From Synechococcus sp. MED650 (GTDB taxonomy: Bacteria; Cyanobacteriota; Cyanobacteriia; PCC-6307; Cyanobiaceae): a stretch of 15,834 nt of DNA. This document shows, in pieces, positions 1 to 7,791 of this stretch. The DNA is taken from contig NZHI01000038.1 of the NCBI GenBank assembly GCA_002691345.1, forward strand, positions 8,826-24,659, read 5' to 3'. Position 1 is the first letter of the stretch. Each line of letters starts with the position of its first letter. Both the position numbers and the translations under genes were made by a program. Under the pieces are notes generated by a model that did no database searches, was not told the DNA's origin, and saw nothing but the letters and a program-made list of their open reading frames with translations.

Positions 1-812
1 AGTACACCTCGCCGGCGGTGCAGTCTCGAGGCCAGCATCCATTGCTGCGGGAAGGCTCGAGGTTCATCAAGGAGCAGGTCAGGTTCGATGCCAGGAGGGA
101 GAACGGCTGCAAGTTGATCAAGAAACCGACCTCGTGGGAGTGCGCTTCGCTGTTCGCAGTGGTGCCATGGGGCACTCCAGACAACCTGAAAGCGACTGTT
201 TCCTAGGGGAAGAACCGCCATGGGGCCTTCGGCGCGAAACAGTTCGCAGGCCTGGTCATCCGACAGCCCACGGATCAACACCTTGGCGGTCAAACACCCC
301 TGGCGATAGCGATAGCCCCAGTGACGGATGCCCCACTGATTCCGGGTTGGGGAGCTAGGTCCATCGGCTGCCACGATCAGGGCATCGGCAGAAGGCTCCG
401 GGGCCATGGTTCCCAGATGCGTCACCACATTGGGATCGGCATGAAGACGCTCGATCAGCAGTTCCATCAGAGGCCGATGATCAAGGATCCAACCGATTCC
501 ACCCTGGTTTTGGTTGGCGGCAGACAGATCGGCTTCCGTGAACACAACCTGTTGCTGGACGCCTTCATCACGCAGATCGAGCGTTCGAAATGGGGCGAGA
601 TGATCGTGAAGATCTGACCACAGCCTCAGCTTGTTCAGCAGCCTTCGGCTGGAGTGGGTAATGGCATAGGCCCTGCTTCTTGATGTGAGTTGATCAGGAT
701 TCAGGGGATCCACCAGAACAACGCGCCGTTCCGGTTTGCTGAGAGCTAGTGCTGCTAGAGCGCCTGTTGGACCAGCGCCCAACACGTGAATGTCAGAAGG
801 GGACTTCGCCAT
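1..812 (-). CDS. UbiH/COQ6-type FAD-dependent monooxygenase, 3'-truncated by window edge
   Basis: Seen: translating the minus strand from the ATG at 812 gives 270 residues without a stop, running off the left edge. The N-terminus holds the dinucleotide-binding motif GAGPTG (residues 12-17) in a Rossmann strand-helix. The segment SRAYAITHSSRRLLNKLRLW (about 45-64) is typical of ubiquinone-biosynthesis hydroxylases, and AADGPSS (about 148-154), with an arginine at 157, is the DG motif that contacts FAD/NAD(P)H. The third FAD motif (GD, normally near residue 290) would lie beyond the window. Family knowledge: these flavoproteins hydroxylate aromatic rings of quinone precursors; cyanobacteria lack ubiquinone, so a role in plastoquinone or another prenylquinone is an inference. 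The gene starts 38 bases after the hli stop and probably shares its transcript. No strong ribosome-binding site is visible. The family call is good; the substrate is unknown. Confidence 0.85.
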   Translation of the reverse strand, partial: MAKSPSDIHVLGAGPTGALAALALSKPERRVVLVDPLNPDQLTSRSRAYAITHSSRRLLNKLRLWSDLHDHLAPFRTLDLRDEGVQQQVVFTEADLSAANQNQGGIGWILDHRPLMELLIERLHADPNVVTHLGTMAPEPSADALIVAADGPSSPTRNQWGIRHWGYRYRQGCLTAKVLIRGLSDDQACELFRAEGPMAVLPLGNSRFQVVWSAPWHHCEQRSALPRGRFLDQLAAVLPPGIEPDLLLDEPRAFPQQWMLASRLHRRRGV

Positions 813-835
813 CGGTGAAGTCTGGCCGGAAGTCC

Positions 836-848
836 CCCGCGTTGCGGG
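836..848 (-). repeat. Hairpin between hli and the FAD monooxygenase gene
   Basis: The 38-base gap holds CCCGC-AAC-GCGGG (read on the minus strand), flanked by GAAG and CTTC, which can extend the stem past a GGA bulge. There is no U tract after it, so it is not a standard terminator. It could reduce or stabilise transcript passing from hli into the monooxygenase gene. The function is an inference. Confidence 0.4.
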
Positions 849-850
849 CT

Positions 851-1105
851 TCAGCCCAGGCCGAGCAGGCCGTGGGTGAAGGCTTCGCCACCCAGAGCGA
901 TTTCTGTTGCCAGAAGAGCGATGAAGCCCAGCATCGCCATGCGTCCGTTCAGCTTCTCAGCGCGCTCGTGAAAACCCCAGCCATTCGTGGCTTCCACAAC
1001 TTCCATGCGGGGTTCTGAGGCAAAGGCATTGAGGCGGCCGCCATCTTCGGTGGTGACAGTGGCACCGCGGATCACAGCTGCTTCGCTCGAGGGGGACTGG
1101 GTCAT
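851..1105 (-). CDS. hli: High-light-inducible chlorophyll-binding protein (HLIP/SCP)
   Basis: 84 residues. The C-terminal half carries the one-helix chlorophyll a/b-binding signature [15 protein letters not shown] (about 47-61): E50, N53 and R55 of the ExxNxR motif are the usual chlorophyll ligands and salt-bridge partners. One membrane helix spans about 54-74, followed by a short glycine-rich tail ending LLGLG. The first 45 residues are hydrophilic and probably lie on the stromal side, as in other HLIPs. Family knowledge: HLIPs bind chlorophyll and carotenoid in thylakoids, quench excess energy, and protect photosystem II assembly and chlorophyll synthesis under high light. The upstream gap of 61 bases contains an HLR1-like element overlapping a plausible -10 box. 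The FAD monooxygenase follows 38 bases downstream. The family is certain; which paralogue it is cannot be told from this window. Confidence 0.96.
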   Translation of the reverse strand: MTQSPSSEAAVIRGATVTTEDGGRLNAFASEPRMEVVEATNGWGFHERAEKLNGRMAMLGFIALLATEIALGGEAFTHGLLGLG

Positions 1106-1120
1106 GACGCTTCGGATTGT

Positions 1121-1138
1121 TCTGCAACGAATTGTAAA
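1121..1138 (-). promoter_or_regulatory. HLR1-like light-response element overlapping a candidate -10 box of hli
   Basis: Minus-strand reading is TTTACAATTCGTTGCAGA. The HLR1 consensus is two copies of (G/T)TTACA(T/A)(T/A) separated by two bases. Here the first half matches 8 of 8 and the second (GTTGCAGA) 6 of 8, with exactly two bases between. The embedded TACAAT is one mismatch from a consensus -10; I find no clear -35. The element ends 15 bases before the hli ATG. Family knowledge: HLR1 is bound by the response regulator RpaB, and sites near the core promoter usually repress in low light. RpaB control here is an inference. Confidence 0.6.
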
Positions 1139-1147
1139 CCAGGTTTA
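1135..1147. repeat. 13-base palindrome in the hli promoter region, with a further repeat copy
   Basis: TAAACC-A-GGTTTA is a perfect palindrome with six-base arms. A further copy of the right arm lies at 1164-1169, so TAAACCAG (1135-1142) and CTGGTTTA (1162-1169) also form an 8-base inverted repeat around a 19-base spacer. The left part overlaps the HLR1-like half-site and the candidate -10 box; the distal arm covers the TAA stop of the upstream membrane-protein gene. It may be an operator or an RNA stem. Confidence 0.5.
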
Positions 1148-1166
1148 AGAAATGTTCCTGACTGGT

Positions 1167-1823
1167 TTAGCTCCGTCCGCGTAGCCGAAGTTGGCAGAGC
1201 TCCTCGAATGCTGGGCGTAGCAAGAACGGGTATTCACCGATCCACATGCGCTGACCCGGCAGCCAGGCATCGCTGAGAGCTCCGATACGCGCAAAGTCCT
1301 TGCGGTCGCTCAACACCAGGCAGCGAATGAGAGCGCCTGGACGGATGGACTGATGTTTTTTCTCCATCGGGAAGGACAGGCGCCCGAGGTATCCGTCTTC
1401 GTCCACCAGCTCGAGAAGCATCCAGGTTCGGCGGTTCTCAACCAGCTCGAGCTTTCCGCGCTTGTCCGCCTGTTCGTGGCGACCTTCAACCCGTTCGCGG
1501 GTACTGACGTCGGCGACTTCGCCCTCGAACAAGGCCGCCGACGGGTAGCGACGCAGGGTGGCGTTCCGCTGGCCTGCTTGAACGATGGGGCCCCAAAGCA
1601 CATAGAGGAAAAACACCACGCTGATGAGCAGCCAGACGGGCCCCCAACGGCTGCCGAGCTGTGCCTGGTTGTAGATCAGAAACGTGATCACTCCGCCGAT
1701 GGCGGCAACCATCAGTCGCTGCAGAATTTCTCGGGGGTTGCCAAGCGCCACCCGGAATTGGGTGCCGGTTGCCACTGCAGGAATCAGCCGTTGCAATTCA
1801 CCAGGGCGCAGAGGGATGAGCAT
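1167..1823 (-). CDS. Conserved two-helix membrane protein of unknown function
   Basis: 218 residues; I do not recognise a named family with confidence. Seen: a basic N-terminus of about 36 residues, two hydrophobic segments (about 37-54 and 62-81) forming a probable hairpin in the membrane, then a soluble C-terminal domain of about 135 residues. That domain starts with a charged stretch (about 105-130) and continues with mixed beta-like sequence. No cysteine pairs, nucleotide-binding motif or signal peptide are evident. The ATG is preceded by GAGG at a spacing of about 8 bases, and this sequence overlaps the dapB stop codon, with only 10 bases between the genes, so translation is probably coupled to dapB. 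Its position between dapB and hli, opposite chlH, suggests a thylakoid or plasma-membrane role in a photosynthetic cell, but that is only context. Confidence 0.85.
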   Translation of the reverse strand: MLIPLRPGELQRLIPAVATGTQFRVALGNPREILQRLMVAAIGGVITFLIYNQAQLGSRWGPVWLLISVVFFLYVLWGPIVQAGQRNATLRRYPSAALFEGEVADVSTRERVEGRHEQADKRGKLELVENRRTWMLLELVDEDGYLGRLSFPMEKKHQSIRPGALIRCLVLSDRKDFARIGALSDAWLPGQRMWIGEYPFLLRPAFEELCQLRLRGRS

Positions 1824-1833
1824 GAGTTCGGCC

Positions 1834-2667
1834 TCAGATCAGCCGTTCAAGGCCATAAACCAAGCTGCCCAGGTTGCGCACTTTGCGCACGGTGAGCAGA
1901 ACCCCCGGCATGTACGCCGAGCGATCAATCGTGTCGTGGCGAAGCGTGTAGGTCTCTCCCGGAGCCCCAAACATCACTTCCTGATGGGCCACAAGCCCAG
2001 GCAGTCGAAGGGAATGCAACCGCAGTCCGCTCTCCCGTTGGCCACCCCGTGAGCCTTTCAGTGACTCGTGTTCGCTCACCTCTTCTGGGTTGAAGGTCTT
2101 GCCCAGCTCTTCCATCAGCTCCGCCGTCTTGATGCAGGTGCCACTGGGGGCATCCGCCTTGCGGTTGTGGTGCAGTTCCGTGAGTTCGGCGTGGTCGTAA
2201 AAGCGTGCCGCCGCCGCCGCCGCTTGTTGCAGCAACACCATTCCCACCGAAAAGTTCGGAATCACCGCTCCGCCGATGGAGGCTTTGGCTGAAAAAGCGT
2301 TCAGTTCATTCAGCTGATCTGGGGATAGTCCCGTGGTGCCGATCACGGGGTGCACCCCATAGGCAATGGCGGCACGGGTGTGCTCATAAACCACCGAAGG
2401 GTGGGTGAAATCCACGAGCACGGCACCACCTCCGGAATCTCGAACCGACTGGCTCACGGCACAGAGGCAGCCTTCGAAGTCGGCGGTGACGGCCACATCC
2501 AGTTCACCAAGACCCAGCTCCAGGCCCACATCAACCCCCTCTTTGCCCGGGGTGTTGTCGATGGCGCCAACCAATGAACAATCCTCAGCGCCGACCACGG
2601 TCCTGATCACTTCGGCACCCATGCGACCCAGGGCTCCGGCGACAACGACGGGTATCGGGGTGGACAT
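1834..2667 (-). CDS. dapB: 4-hydroxy-tetrahydrodipicolinate reductase
   Basis: Catalyses the NAD(P)H-dependent reduction step of the diaminopimelate/lysine pathway, feeding peptidoglycan and protein synthesis in the cytoplasm. Seen: N-terminal cofactor-binding motif GALGRMG (residues 11-17), FTHP (87-90), GTTG (110-113) and the family catalytic block [14 protein letters not shown] (164-177), where H166/H167 and K170 correspond to the catalytic histidine and lysine. The 277-residue length is normal or slightly long for the family. I chose the ATG at 2667; an in-frame GTG at 2685 would add six residues (MICTAS) not expected in the family. An unusual run of six alanines (149-154) is coded by five GCG and one GCA. 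It is the first gene of the minus-strand series dapB, 218-residue membrane protein, hli, FAD monooxygenase, and is divergent from chlH. Confidence 0.97.
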   Translation of the reverse strand: MSTPIPVVVAGALGRMGAEVIRTVVGAEDCSLVGAIDNTPGKEGVDVGLELGLGELDVAVTADFEGCLCAVSQSVRDSGGGAVLVDFTHPSVVYEHTRAAIAYGVHPVIGTTGLSPDQLNELNAFSAKASIGGAVIPNFSVGMVLLQQAAAAAARFYDHAELTELHHNRKADAPSGTCIKTAELMEELGKTFNPEEVSEHESLKGSRGGQRESGLRLHSLRLPGLVAHQEVMFGAPGETYTLRHDTIDRSAYMPGVLLTVRKVRNLGSLVYGLERLI

Positions 2668-2783
2668 CGAAGCGGTGCAAATCACCCTGAGCCTATGGGG
2701 CCAGCAGTGTTACGCCAGCCTTGGATCTTCGCGCTGGAGCGGCGACTCGCCGTATGGTTCTTCACATTGCTCAAAGTGCGCTG
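2668..2783. promoter_or_regulatory. Divergent dapB/chlH promoter region
   Basis: The 116 bases between the divergent starts must carry both promoters. For chlH, TATGGT at 2753-2758 is a plausible -10 but no good -35 lies at the right distance. TTCACATT (2761-2768) matches a single HLR1 half-site at 7 of 8 positions but has no partner half. No convincing dapB promoter boxes or strong Shine-Dalgarno sequence stand out on either side. Confidence 0.45.
2740..2752. repeat. 13-base palindrome next to the candidate chlH -10 box
   Basis: CGGCGA-C-TCGCCG is a perfect palindrome with six-base arms and a one-base centre. It ends exactly where the candidate -10 TATGGT (2753-2758) begins, which is where an operator could block or assist RNA polymerase. 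A regulator is not identified; the GC-rich sequence could also be chance. Confidence 0.4.
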
Positions 2784-5700
2784 ATGTTCACACAGGTCCG
2801 CTCCGCCGATCGTCGCGTTGCTCCTGTGGAGGGACAGAACCACAAATCCGTGATGAAAGCGGTGTATGTGGTTCTGGAACCTCAGTATCAGAACGCGCTG
2901 ACCCAGGCGGCGACCGCTCTGAATGCAGCAGGTGGAGAGCTTGGGATCGAGTTGAGCGGCTACCTGATCGAAGAACTGCGCGACGACGTCAATTACGCCG
3001 GTTTCTGTGCCGATGTGGCTGAAGCGGATGTCTTTGTGGCGTCCTTGATCTTCATCGAAGATCTGGCTCAGAAGGTTGTGGATGCTGTTGCTCCCCATCG
3101 CGATCGCCTCAAGGCGGCTGTGGTCTTTCCCTCCATGCCGGAGGTGATGCGGCTGAACAAGCTGGGCAGCTTCTCGATGGCTCAGCTGGGGCAGAGCAAG
3201 AGCGCCATCGCTGGCTTCATGAAGAAGAGAAAGGAGGCCGGCGGCGCTGGTTTCCAGGACGCGATGCTCAAGCTGCTGAACACGCTCCCCACCGTTCTCA
3301 AGTACCTGCCGGTGGAGAAGGCGCAGGATGCGCGCAGCTTCATGCTCAGTTTCCAATACTGGCTGGGCGGAACTCCAGACAATCTCAGGAACTTCCTGCT
3401 GATGCTGGCAGACAAATACGTCTTCCCGGCTGCTGAAGGTGAGGAGCGTCCCTCAATGGAGGTCGCTGAGCCGGAAGTGTTCCCTGATCTGGGGATCTGG
3501 CATCCTCTGGCCCCCTCAATGTTCGAGGACCTCAAGGAATACCTCAATTGGACATCCAGCCGGACCGATCTATCGGATCAAGCTCGCAAGGGCCCGGTCA
3601 TTGGCTTGGTGCTTCAGCGGAGCCACATCGTCACCGGTGACGATGCTCATTACGTGGCAACGATCCAGGAACTCGAGTTCCGCGGAGCTCGGGTGATCCC
3701 GGTTTTTTGCGGTGGCCTGGACTTCTCCAAGCCAGTCAATGCATTTTTCTACGACCCGCTCAATCCTGAACAACCTTTGGTGGACGGCATCGTGTCGCTC
3801 ACAGGTTTTGCTCTGGTGGGTGGTCCCGCCCGGCAGGACCACCCAAAAGCGATCGAATCACTCAAGAAGCTGAATCGCCCCTACATGGTGGCTCTGCCGC
3901 TGGTCTTCCAGACCACCCAGGAATGGGAAGAAAGTGATCTTGGCCTGCACCCGGTGCAGGTTGCCCTTCAGATTGCGATTCCGGAGCTCGATGGTGCGAT
4001 CGAGCCAATCGTGCTGTCTGGCCGTGACGACGCCACAGGAAAGGCACACACGCTCCAGGATCGTGTTGATGCCATCGCTGAACGGGCGATTCGCTGGTCT
4101 TCCCTGCGGATCAAACCCCGCAATGAGAAGAAATTGGCCATCACGGTGTTCAGCTTCCCTCCGGATAAGGGCAATGTGGGCACGGCGGCCTACCTCGACG
4201 TTTTCGGATCCATTCATCGGGTGATGGAGGAGATGAAGGTCAAGGGTTACGACGTGCAGGATCTTCCCGCGACTCCGCGGGCCCTGCTGGAGGCTGTGAT
4301 CAACGATGCTGACGCCATGCAGGGCTCTCCCGAGCTTTCCATCGCTCATCGGATGAGCGTTGAGGAGTACGAGCGCCTCACCCCCTACTCCGAGCGTTTG
4401 GAAGAGAACTGGGGCAAACCGCCCGGCAATCTCAACAGCGACGGGCAGAACCTGCTGGTGTTCGGCCGCCACTTCGGCAACGTGTTTGTTGGCGTTCAGC
4501 CCACCTTCGGCTACGAGGGTGATCCAATGCGCCTGCTTTATTCCCGCAGCGCCAGCCCTCATCACGGTTTTGCGGCCTATTACACCTACCTCCAGAAGAT
4601 TTGGAAAGCTGATGCGGTGCTGCACTTCGGCACCCATGGCTCGTTGGAATTCATGCCCGGTAAACAGATGGGCATGAGCGAAACCTGTTACCCCGATTCG
4701 CTGATCGGCGCTCTCCCCAACCTCTATTACTACGCCGCCAACAACCCCTCGGAAGCCACCATTGCCAAGCGACGTGGATATGCCTCCACGATCAGCTACC
4801 TCACCCCTCCGGCTGAAAACGCAGGGCTCTACAAAGGTCTGAAGGAGCTGGGTGAGCTTGTTGGCTCCTATCAGCAATTGCGTGAGGGAGGCCGCGGCAT
4901 TCAGATCGTGAACACGATTGTGGAGACGGCCCGCCAGTGCAATCTCGATAAAGATGTCGATTTTCCAGAAGACGATGCTTCAACCCTTGACCTTGAAGGG
5001 CGTGATGCCCTGGTGGGTGCCGTCTATCGCCAGTTGATGGAGATTGAAAGCCGCTTGTTGCCCTGTGGCCTTCACACCATCGGCAAACCTCCCACAGCTG
5101 AGGAAGCCATCGCCACCTTGGTGAATATCGCTGCTCTCGAGCGTGAAGAGGATGGTCTTCGCTCCCTCCCCGGGCTGTTGGCTGAGGCGATGGGCCGCAC
5201 CATCGAGGACATCTACAAAGGCAATGACGAGGGTGTGCTCGCCGATGTCGAGCTCAATCGCACGATCACCGAGACATCCCGCGCTGCGATCGGTGCCATG
5301 GTGCGTTCTCTCACTGGCCGTGATGGTCGGGTGAGCATGCGCAACAGCTTTGGCTGGTTTTATGACGTACTGGCCAAGTTCGGCTTCAAACTTCCTTCCC
5401 CCTGGTTGCGGGCCTGCTGCTCGGAAGGGTTTGTGCAAGTTGATTCCACCGAGCTCGACAAGTTGTTTGGCTATCTGCGCTTTTGCCTGGAGCAGGTGTG
5501 CGCCGATATGGAGATGGAGAGTCTGCTCAAGGCTCTCGATGGCGAATACATCCTTCCTGGCCCGGGTGGCGATCCAATCCGCAACCCAGGGGTGCTTCCC
5601 AGTGGCAAAAACATTCATGCCCTCGATCCCCAGGCCATCCCCACCCGTGCAGCTGTGGCCGCGGCAAAAGGTGTGGTGGACAAGCTGATCGAGCGTCAGC

Positions 5701-6794
5701 GTGAAGAGCAGGGAACCTGGCCCGAAACTATTGCCTGCGTGCTCTGGGGAACGGACAACATCAAGACCTACGGTGAATCACTCGCCCAGATCCTTTGGTT
5801 TGTGGGTGTCAAACCCATGCCTGATTCCGTCGGCCGAGTGAACAAGCTTGAGCTGATTTCCCTGGAAGAACTCGGTCGCCCACGGATCGACGTGGTGGTG
5901 AACTGCTCCGGTGTGTTCCGCGATCTGTTCATCAATCAGATGGCCCTGATTGATCAGGCCGTGAAGATGGCGGCAGAGGCGGATGAGCCCCTTGATCAGA
6001 ACTTTGTTCGCAAGCACTCTCTTGAGCAGGCGGAGAAGGAAGGCACCAGCCTTCGCGATGCGGCCTGCCGGGTGTTCTCGAATGCCAGTGGCAGCTACAG
6101 CTCCAATGTGAACCTGGCTGTTGAGAACAGCACCTGGGAGGAAGAAGGTGAGCTTCAGGAGATGTATCTCTCCAGGAAAACTTTCGCGTTCAACGCCGAT
6201 AATCCCGGCGAAATGAATCAGAAGCGTGAGGTGTTTGAGAATGTGATGAAGACGGCTGATGTCACCTTCCAGAACCTTGACTCCGCTGAGATCTCGTTAA
6301 CGGATGTCAGCCACTACTTCGACTCCGATCCCACCAAGTTGATTGCTGGCTTGCGTGATGACGGCAAAGCTCCCACCAGCTACATCGCCGATACCACCAC
6401 AGCCAATGCTCAAGTTCGCTCACTGAGTGAAACGATCCGGCTTGATTCACGTACCAAGCTCCTCAATCCCAAGTGGTATGAGGGCATGCTCGATTCAGGT
6501 TATGAAGGGGTACGGGAGGTGGCCAAGCGCCTCAACTTCACCCTGGGTTGGAGTGCCACCAGCGGTGCCGTTGACAACTTCGTTTACGAAGAAGCCAACG
6601 AGACCTTCATCAACGATCCGGAGATGCGCAAGCGTCTTCTCGAATTGAATCCCAACAGCTTCCGACAGATTGTGGGCACGCTTCTCGAGGTTCATGGCCG
6701 CGGCTATTGGGAGACCTCAGACGAGAACATCGAACAGTTGCAGGAGCTGTATCAAGAGGTAGAAGATCGGATTGAGGGGGTTGTTACTGACTGA
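2784..6794 (+). CDS. chlH: Magnesium chelatase H subunit (porphyrin-binding, catalytic)
   Basis: Large subunit of the three-part Mg chelatase (ChlH, ChlI, ChlD) that inserts Mg2+ into protoporphyrin IX, the committed step of chlorophyll synthesis, with GUN4 as usual activator. 1336 residues, the normal family length. Seen: an N-terminal DUF3479-type domain (roughly 20-180) followed by a CobN/Mg-chelatase domain over most of the remainder. The hallmark [15 protein letters not shown] starts at residue 614. E622 and E657 probably correspond to the conserved active-site glutamates numbered 625 and 660 in the Synechocystis protein; that mapping is from memory. I chose the ATG at 2784 ([12 protein letters not shown]), which suits family N-termini; the frame stays open back to a TTG at 2721, adding an atypical 21 residues. 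The gene is divergent from dapB and ends with an 11-base convergent overlap with the glycosyltransferase gene. No frameshift or missing block is seen. Confidence 0.98.
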   Translation: MFTQVRSADRRVAPVEGQNHKSVMKAVYVVLEPQYQNALTQAATALNAAGGELGIELSGYLIEELRDDVNYAGFCADVAEADVFVASLIFIEDLAQKVVDAVAPHRDRLKAAVVFPSMPEVMRLNKLGSFSMAQLGQSKSAIAGFMKKRKEAGGAGFQDAMLKLLNTLPTVLKYLPVEKAQDARSFMLSFQYWLGGTPDNLRNFLLMLADKYVFPAAEGEERPSMEVAEPEVFPDLGIWHPLAPSMFEDLKEYLNWTSSRTDLSDQARKGPVIGLVLQRSHIVTGDDAHYVATIQELEFRGARVIPVFCGGLDFSKPVNAFFYDPLNPEQPLVDGIVSLTGFALVGGPARQDHPKAIESLKKLNRPYMVALPLVFQTTQEWEESDLGLHPVQVALQIAIPELDGAIEPIVLSGRDDATGKAHTLQDRVDAIAERAIRWSSLRIKPRNEKKLAITVFSFPPDKGNVGTAAYLDVFGSIHRVMEEMKVKGYDVQDLPATPRALLEAVINDADAMQGSPELSIAHRMSVEEYERLTPYSERLEENWGKPPGNLNSDGQNLLVFGRHFGNVFVGVQPTFGYEGDPMRLLYSRSASPHHGFAAYYTYLQKIWKADAVLHFGTHGSLEFMPGKQMGMSETCYPDSLIGALPNLYYYAANNPSEATIAKRRGYASTISYLTPPAENAGLYKGLKELGELVGSYQQLREGGRGIQIVNTIVETARQCNLDKDVDFPEDDASTLDLEGRDALVGAVYRQLMEIESRLLPCGLHTIGKPPTAEEAIATLVNIAALEREEDGLRSLPGLLAEAMGRTIEDIYKGNDEGVLADVELNRTITETSRAAIGAMVRSLTGRDGRVSMRNSFGWFYDVLAKFGFKLPSPWLRACCSEGFVQVDSTELDKLFGYLRFCLEQVCADMEMESLLKALDGEYILPGPGGDPIRNPGVLPSGKNIHALDPQAIPTRAAVAAAKGVVDKLIERQREEQGTWPETIACVLWGTDNIKTYGESLAQILWFVGVKPMPDSVGRVNKLELISLEELGRPRIDVVVNCSGVFRDLFINQMALIDQAVKMAAEADEPLDQNFVRKHSLEQAEKEGTSLRDAACRVFSNASGSYSSNVNLAVENSTWEEEGELQEMYLSRKTFAFNADNPGEMNQKREVFENVMKTADVTFQNLDSAEISLTDVSHYFDSDPTKLIAGLRDDGKAPTSYIADTTTANAQVRSLSETIRLDSRTKLLNPKWYEGMLDSGYEGVREVAKRLNFTLGWSATSGAVDNFVYEEANETFINDPEMRKRLLELNPNSFRQIVGTLLEVHGRGYWETSDENIEQLQELYQEVEDRIEGVVTD

Positions 6795-7791
6795 ACTGCG
6801 TTGCAGCAGGGTCCGTCTCTGTAGTGAACTCCCCTTTCAGCGTCGAGACCTTGATGCTCTGATCGGCAAAGTGCACACCGCACCACTGCTGGTAGCTGTG
6901 CAGTGAGCGTTTGTCTCCTAGCCAGTAGTTGTTCATGTCATCCACGTCTTCGATCGTTGCCATCAACTTCTGTGGTGCTGTCTCAAGACTGCCCAGCAGG
7001 GTGTGCACCCGCACCAATGATCGTCGGTTCAATTCGAACCAGTTGCTGTGATCACTCCAGTGAGTGGCTGAGTTGTCACCTTCCTTTTGTCCTGTTTTGT
7101 AGAGATGGAAGAGCAGCAAACGGTTCGGGGCGTAGATGTTGAAGCCTGATGTCCATAACCGCGCTGACATCGCAACCTCTTCTCCATAGAAGTAAAGCCC
7201 TGGGTCGTAGGGAACCTCGGAGACGATTGAGCCCGGACCGAAAAGGAATCCTCCGGCGATGAACGCGCCTGGAATCGGCCGTTCAGGTTGTTGTTCCGGC
7301 AACCGGTACCGGCTGATCCCTTGGAATTTCAGGATGCCGTAGTTGTCGAAACCGGCGGCTCCCATCACCGGCAGGGTTGATGTCTGCAATTGGCAAGGTT
7401 GCTGGAAGCCGTTTGGGTAAACACTCAGCACCGCAAGTGGATCGCTGCACTCAGCCCAGGTTTCGAGCAGCAGGGCATCCCAGTGCTCCACTGCCCGCAT
7501 GTGGCTGTCAATCTGCAGCAGGAAGTCTTCTCCCTGGTAGAAGCTCTGGGCCTGTCGGCGTGCCCAGCAGGCCCCGCGGCTTTCTGCTGCGCTGAACGCT
7601 CCGATTGTGATCGATGGATGGTCTGGAAAAGCATTGGCCCCCCAGTGCACTGGGTCGCCATCCTTCAGCTGCAGGCAGATGCCGAACCGAAGACGTTCAG
7701 GATGCGCTGCCCGTTCAATCAGACTGTGAAGGGTGGCTGGAAGATCAGGATCCCGGTAGGCCGCGATCTGGATGAACAGCGTTGGGTTCAC
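6784..7791 (-). CDS. GT60-like (GlcNAc-transferase family) glycosyltransferase
   Basis: 335 residues from a GTG start at 7791 that overlaps the folP stop (GTGA), so translation is likely coupled; an upstream start at 7875 would add 28 residues out of frame with folP and unlike the family. Seen: an N-terminal nucleotide-sugar-binding region beginning [19 protein letters not shown], a DSH triad in [16 protein letters not shown] (95-97) in the place of a DXD metal motif, [13 protein letters not shown] (about 176-188), GEE (203-205) and a late histidine in LLLFHLY (229). These match my memory of the GlcNAc family (Pfam GlcNAc, CAZy GT60), whose eukaryotic members add GlcNAc to hydroxyproline of Skp1. 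The bacterial acceptor is unknown. No signal peptide or membrane helix is seen, so it is probably cytoplasmic. It is the last gene of the S4-tpiA-folP series. Confidence 0.85.
   Translation of the reverse strand: MNPTLFIQIAAYRDPDLPATLHSLIERAAHPERLRFGICLQLKDGDPVHWGANAFPDHPSITIGAFSAAESRGACWARRQAQSFYQGEDFLLQIDSHMRAVEHWDALLLETWAECSDPLAVLSVYPNGFQQPCQLQTSTLPVMGAAGFDNYGILKFQGISRYRLPEQQPERPIPGAFIAGGFLFGPGSIVSEVPYDPGLYFYGEEVAMSARLWTSGFNIYAPNRLLLFHLYKTGQKEGDNSATHWSDHSNWFELNRRSLVRVHTLLGSLETAPQKLMATIEDVDDMNNYWLGDKRSLHSYQQWCGVHFADQSIKVSTLKGEFTTETDPAATQFSQ

Noticed and set aside
18-617. Plus-strand open frames at the left edge
   Set aside because: The minus strand here encodes a continuous FAD monooxygenase with clear motifs; the plus-strand frames overlap each other and have no recognisable features.
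2761-2768. Possible HLR1 half-site TTCACATT before chlH
   Set aside because: Matches one half at 7 of 8, but neither neighbouring octamer with two-base spacing matches better than 3 of 8, so it does not qualify as HLR1.
2721-2783. N-terminal extension of ChlH from TTG at 2721
   Set aside because: The extra 21 residues do not resemble family N-termini and would fill most of the promoter region; the ATG at 2784 gives the normal length.
3100-3107. HIP1 octamer GCGATCGC
   Set aside because: A single copy inside chlH; no enrichment, so no structural meaning here beyond indicating a HIP1-poor genome.
3858-4877. 339-codon open frame antisense to chlH, with other long minus-strand frames in chlH
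   Set aside because: Sense chlH is unambiguous across the whole interval; the antisense frames are explained by codon bias in a GC-rich gene and show no motifs.
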